The notes beneath the pieces are model-generated. The model saw only the letters and a program-made list of their open reading frames with translations. It had not been told where the DNA came from and did not search any database. A stretch of 21,879 nucleotides of DNA from Geosiphon pyriformis. Lineage: Eukaryota > Glomeromycota > Glomeromycetes > Archaeosporales > Geosiphonaceae. The DNA is taken from the NCBI GenBank assembly GCA_016748015.1, contig JAAOMT010000786.1, positions 1 to 21,879 of the forward strand, given 5' to 3'. Of the stretch, positions 18,756 to 21,879 are shown piece by piece. The translations under genes and the position numbers were made by a program. How positions within the stretch are numbered: the first letter of the stretch is position 1; the number at the start of each line of letters is the position of its first letter.

Positions 18756-21009
18756 GTGGCAGAATTAGAAAACATAGAAGCAAACTATTTAGGATTCACT
18801 AAATCCTTGTTTTAACAGTACAGTCAACAATTAGAATTAAACAATAACCACTTTCCAGCAGAATTTGTCTTTAACTTCTATGTCAATAATAAAATTACAG
18901 ACTGTTTAAGAGGAACAGTTAATATTGAATCCGCAAAAAAAAATTTCTATACAGAATTATTTCAACATACCAGCTTACCAAGAAACTACAGTTTTGCACC
19001 AATCATCAGGAAAATCAATCAAATTATTGAAAGATACACACAACAACAATTCCCCATCACCTATGCAAACAAAGGCAAAGGAAGATTGCAAACACCAGTA
19101 GTAATATCAAAACAAATACAACCACCTACTTAAAAGAAAACCAGAGTTAAATCACCAACCAATTCATTATACTATTACACACCAGGAAGCACCATTAACA
19201 TCTCATCAACAGGTGTGTCCACATCACACATGACATCAACATTTGGCCAATTCCCATTTCAAAGTAAACAAAAGAAAACAGAGTTACTAGGAACTTACAG
19301 CAACTATTTTGAGGGATTTAAATCACAATCTCCAATGCCATCAGAATTTCAATTACTGCCATCTTAACCAGATTTTGGAAACGTGAGTCCTTGGGAAATA
19401 ACGGAATCAGAAAAAGAGGAAGAAAAAAAGCTGAAGATCAAAAATTTACTTACCAAAACACAATCTTAAAAAATCTAAAAGTTGAAACTCTGAACATTAA
19501 AACCCAGCAAACTCCGAATAATCTAAATCCTGAGTTAATTAATCAGAGAAACTTACCTTTAGTAATTGTTATTAACCAGCCACCAATTGGACTGATACTT
19601 GAACCAATCCCACAGCTGCCCCTTCAGCAACCTATTCAACCACTGCTTCAACAACTCCAACAGCTGCTTTAACAGCCACAACAACAACTGCAACCACCAC
19701 AACAACAACAATTGAACTTAGATCCAATGGCCTACATTCCAATAGCAAAACTAGAGAAGTTTATCAGTGAAGAAGATGATGCCCAAATATGGCTCAACAA
19801 TGTTGAAAAGACCATTATGACCAATGGATGGAATGATGCAAAAGCCCTCCAAGCCATCACTTATTTTCTCCAGGACACTACTGACTCATGGTATCAAAGC
19901 CTAGCCAACAAACCCCAGGATTTTAATACATTCAAGCTTGCATTTCTACAATATTTTAGTAATAATAATAGCATTAACCAATTGGCAAACACTTTCACCA
20001 CCATTAAGCAAAGAGAAACCAAAGCAGTCACTACTTACTTAGAATGCTTTTATAAGAATTTATGCTAAATTCAAGCCATCAACACCAATTATTTCACAGT
20101 GATCCAGATCCTAAATCAGTTTATTCGCAGATTATGCAGTAGCATCCTACAATGCATATATCTAATGTATTTCATTGATTTGCAAGCAGCCATCACAAAT
20201 GCCAGAGATTTTGAAGTTGCTGAATTAGAAGCCAACTACACCCAAGCAGTAAATCTAGTAATAAATGAATCATTTGACTTGGATTCCAAATTGAAGCAAT
20301 TCAGTAACTCAATAAATCAGAAATTAGAGGGATATTTAGTTGACAATCACATAATCTATCAACTTCCACAATGATGCAATAATTAAGGAAATGCAAATCA
20401 TTTCCAAAATCAATTGCATCCATTATCATCAACCAATCAACAGTAGTAACAAGAAACATGTGTTTGCCACTATTGTGGTAAACAAGGACACCTACAAATT
20501 AACTGCCATCATCATTTAAATAACCAACAATCAGGAAATCAGTATTGAAATCCCAATTGCCAGTTTTAAATTCCAAATAACCCACCAAACCCAGAGCCAT
20601 ATTATCAGAATTACCTATCTATGACGCAGCAGCCACTTTATCACCAGTATATTAAGTGCCAATTCATTAACTGATGACACCAGCAATTTATCAGCCACAG
20701 TCATAACTCATTTATCAGCCGCAGTCTTAGGTAATCTATCAGTCCCAACAAATTCAAATACTGCCACAGAACTTACCTCAAAACAGAATCCAAAGGCTGA
20801 GATTAACCCAACCAAGCTGAAGATTGTTGATGGTAGTTTACCAACTGATTCTCAGTTCTTCCACACAACCAGTAGGATTTTGACAATGGAATTCAAGCAC
20901 CAGATATGTCCAAAACCCAAATTCTCAGAACTATTTAAGTCTCCTGGTTACCCCAGAAGATGCCCAATCTAATAATCTGGAAACCAACCAACAAACAACA
21001 CTTACTAGC
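18756..21009 (+). pseudogene. Gypsy B gag polyprotein, stops and frameshifts
   Basis: It is colinear with gag A. It begins at GTG 18756 (not ATG) and shares the TAA at codon 20 (18813-18815) with gag A. A frame change near 19430 falls in an A-rich run (GGAAGAAAAAAAG). The largest open piece is 19712-20068, the capsid-like domain: IWLNNVEKTI, DSWYQSLANKPQDF, NNNSINQLANTFTTIKQ. The next piece, 20099-20374, has LQAAITNARDFEVAELEAN. A Pro/Gln-rich linker at about 19560-19710 precedes the domain. An intact zinc knuckle CHYCGKQGHLQINC lies at 20465-20506. This domain is better preserved than in A; the copy is still non-functional. Confidence 0.75.
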
Positions 21010-21500
21010 AATATTCTCCCAGCTACTATCACTGAGAATGAATTATTGAATGCCATCTTCCCATTTAAATTCGAAAAACTGTCAACCACACCATTATTTA
21101 GTGGAACCACTCTAGAAGAAAAACCTATTATTGCCATGTACACTGATGCCAAAGTTGATGGCCATTCCATCAAACTAATTTTAGACAGTGGATTAGCTGA
21201 CAGCATCATCATAAGACAACTCATGAACCAATTAGGTTGCCGAATTGACTGTGCTGCCAGTGCTAGAATCATAACCACTGATGGAACAACCAAAACTCCT
21301 ATTGGTAAGATTGATGACTTCTTTATCAAAGTCAACAGTATCATTGTCTCAATCAAAGTACTGGTTATGGAAGCCATCCAATACCAAGCACTCATTGGTA
21401 ATAATTGGCTATCTAAAACCAATGCATTGCTTGATTGAAATATGCAGGAGCTTCAAATTAACCAGAATGGCCAACACACATGTGTACCAGCCACTGTTAC
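21010..21500 (+). pseudogene. Gypsy B retropepsin-like aspartic protease
   Basis: The frame reads TSNILPATITENELLNAIF and stays open to TGA 21436-21438. It can then be followed as NMQELQINQNGQHT to about 21500; the TGA probably replaced a Trp codon. The active-site triad Asp-Ser-Gly is in KLILDSGLADSII (Asp codon 21184-21186). The C-terminal motif ALIGNNWL (about 21391-21414) matches the usual hydrophobic-Gly-x-D-x-L segment, with Asn for Asp. Length and order fit a single retroviral-type protease lobe that would act as a dimer to process gag and pol. It is in a different frame from the zinc knuckle (20465), consistent with an indel in the degraded tail between them. This region is the part missing from element A. 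Confidence 0.75.
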
Positions 21501-21587
21501 AGTTTAAGAATTTAGCAAAAAGAATCATAAAAATAATACAAACTATTCAATCATAATATAGCACAGTAATAATTTTAGAAAGGTAAT

Positions 21588-21879
21588 GATTAACATAGTA
21601 GCAAACACCATCTCGCGATAGTGGCAAGCACCAGTTCACAATAGCAGCCAACACCAACTGGTGATAGCAGCAAGCACCAGGTTGAAATATCAAAAAGAAA
21701 GTATTTTCTCATAGAACTACAAACATGTATAAATACAGTAGTTTTAATATTGGGAAAGAATCAATCAAGTAATAAAAATCATAACTTATCAAGCAATAGA
21801 TCCAATTTTATCCAACAAACTCCACTTTAAATCATACTTTCAAATTAAATATCCCAAGAAACCTTTAAAAATCAAAAAG
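21588..21879 (+). repeat. Third LTR-like sequence, cut by the window edge
   Basis: ATTAACATAGTAGC matches the start of LTR 2 (AGTTAGCATATGAGC) allowing for G-to-A changes. It is preceded by purine-rich AGAAAGGTAATGA. It holds four 23-base tandem units, a TATA-like GTATAAATACAG at 21729-21740 and AGTAATAAAAATC near 21769. The U3 repeat differs from those of LTR 1 and LTR 2, so it is unlikely to be a recent identical partner of either. The remainder lies outside the window. Confidence 0.5.
21595..21686 (+). repeat. Four tandem 23-bp units in the third LTR
   Basis: Units start at 21595, 21618, 21641 and 21664, each ATAG(T/C)(A/G)GC(A/C)A(A/G)CACCA followed by seven variable bases. The first 16 positions are well conserved and the last seven are not. 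Confidence 0.8.

Larger units (their letters stand above)
18694..21588 (+). mobile_element. Ty3/gypsy element B internal region (gag plus protease only)
   Basis: It runs from the primer-binding site at 18696-18710 through gag and a retropepsin-like protease and loses recognisable element sequence near 21500. A third LTR-like sequence begins at about 21588. dUTPase, reverse transcriptase, RNase H and integrase are all missing. It parallels element A's gag closely over 18740-20990, with long identical blocks, so the two are diverged members of one family. Confidence 0.72.

Noticed and set aside
20507-21012. Programmed frameshift between gag and protease in element B
   Set aside because: The zinc knuckle and protease are in different frames, but the stretch between them holds several stops and no slippery site I can defend; random indels are sufficient.
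20931-21422. 163-codon minus-strand ORF
   Set aside because: It is antisense to the gypsy B protease and gag tail, which have recognisable motifs; the minus frame shows none.
21595-21686. CRISPR-like array
   Set aside because: The units are contiguous 23-mers without spacers, in a eukaryotic LTR.

Overview
This window looks like nuclear DNA of a repeat-rich, AT-rich fungus, most likely an arbuscular mycorrhizal fungus (Glomeromycotina, Rhizophagus/Gigaspora type). The reasons are a host gene with many short GT-AG introns, a myotubularin of fungal type, and LINE and Ty3/gypsy elements whose conceptual proteins resemble, from memory, families abundant in Rhizophagus genomes. No database was searched, so the taxon is an inference.

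Layout. (1) 1-2630, minus strand: the 5' seven exons of a myotubularin-family phosphoinositide 3-phosphatase gene; its 3' end runs off the left edge. It is the only apparently functional gene here. (2) 2631-3382: AT-rich intergenic DNA upstream of that gene. (3) 3383-10200, plus strand: a nearly full-length non-LTR retrotransposon (LINE) with ORF1 (CCHC gag-like) and ORF2 (endonuclease, reverse transcriptase, RNase H, C-terminal zinc finger). ORF2's ATG overlaps ORF1's stop as TAATG. Both ORFs are broken by many premature stops. (4) 10535-12240: a second, more decayed LINE copy in the same orientation. It keeps the 5' region and ORF1 only and stops where LTR material begins. (5) 12249-21879: Ty3/gypsy material laid out as LTR - internal region A - LTR - internal region B - LTR. 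Internal A has gag, a zinc ribbon plus dUTPase domain and the start of the reverse transcriptase, but no protease. Internal B has gag and a retropepsin-like protease only. Internal A is split by a roughly 980 bp insertion of unknown type that carries its own tandem repeats.

How it fits together. The host gene would turn over PI3P/PI(3,5)P2 in endosomal membranes. Everything to its right is degraded transposon sequence. In both LINEs and both gypsy copies, most stop codons and lost catalytic or glycine residues can be explained by C-to-T or G-to-A changes, as expected from cytosine-methylation decay or a RIP-like process. The most unusual content is the dUTPase domain inside a fungal Ty3/gypsy element; the TAATG coupling of LINE ORF1 and ORF2 and the conserved hairpins and variable tandem repeats of the LTRs also stand out.
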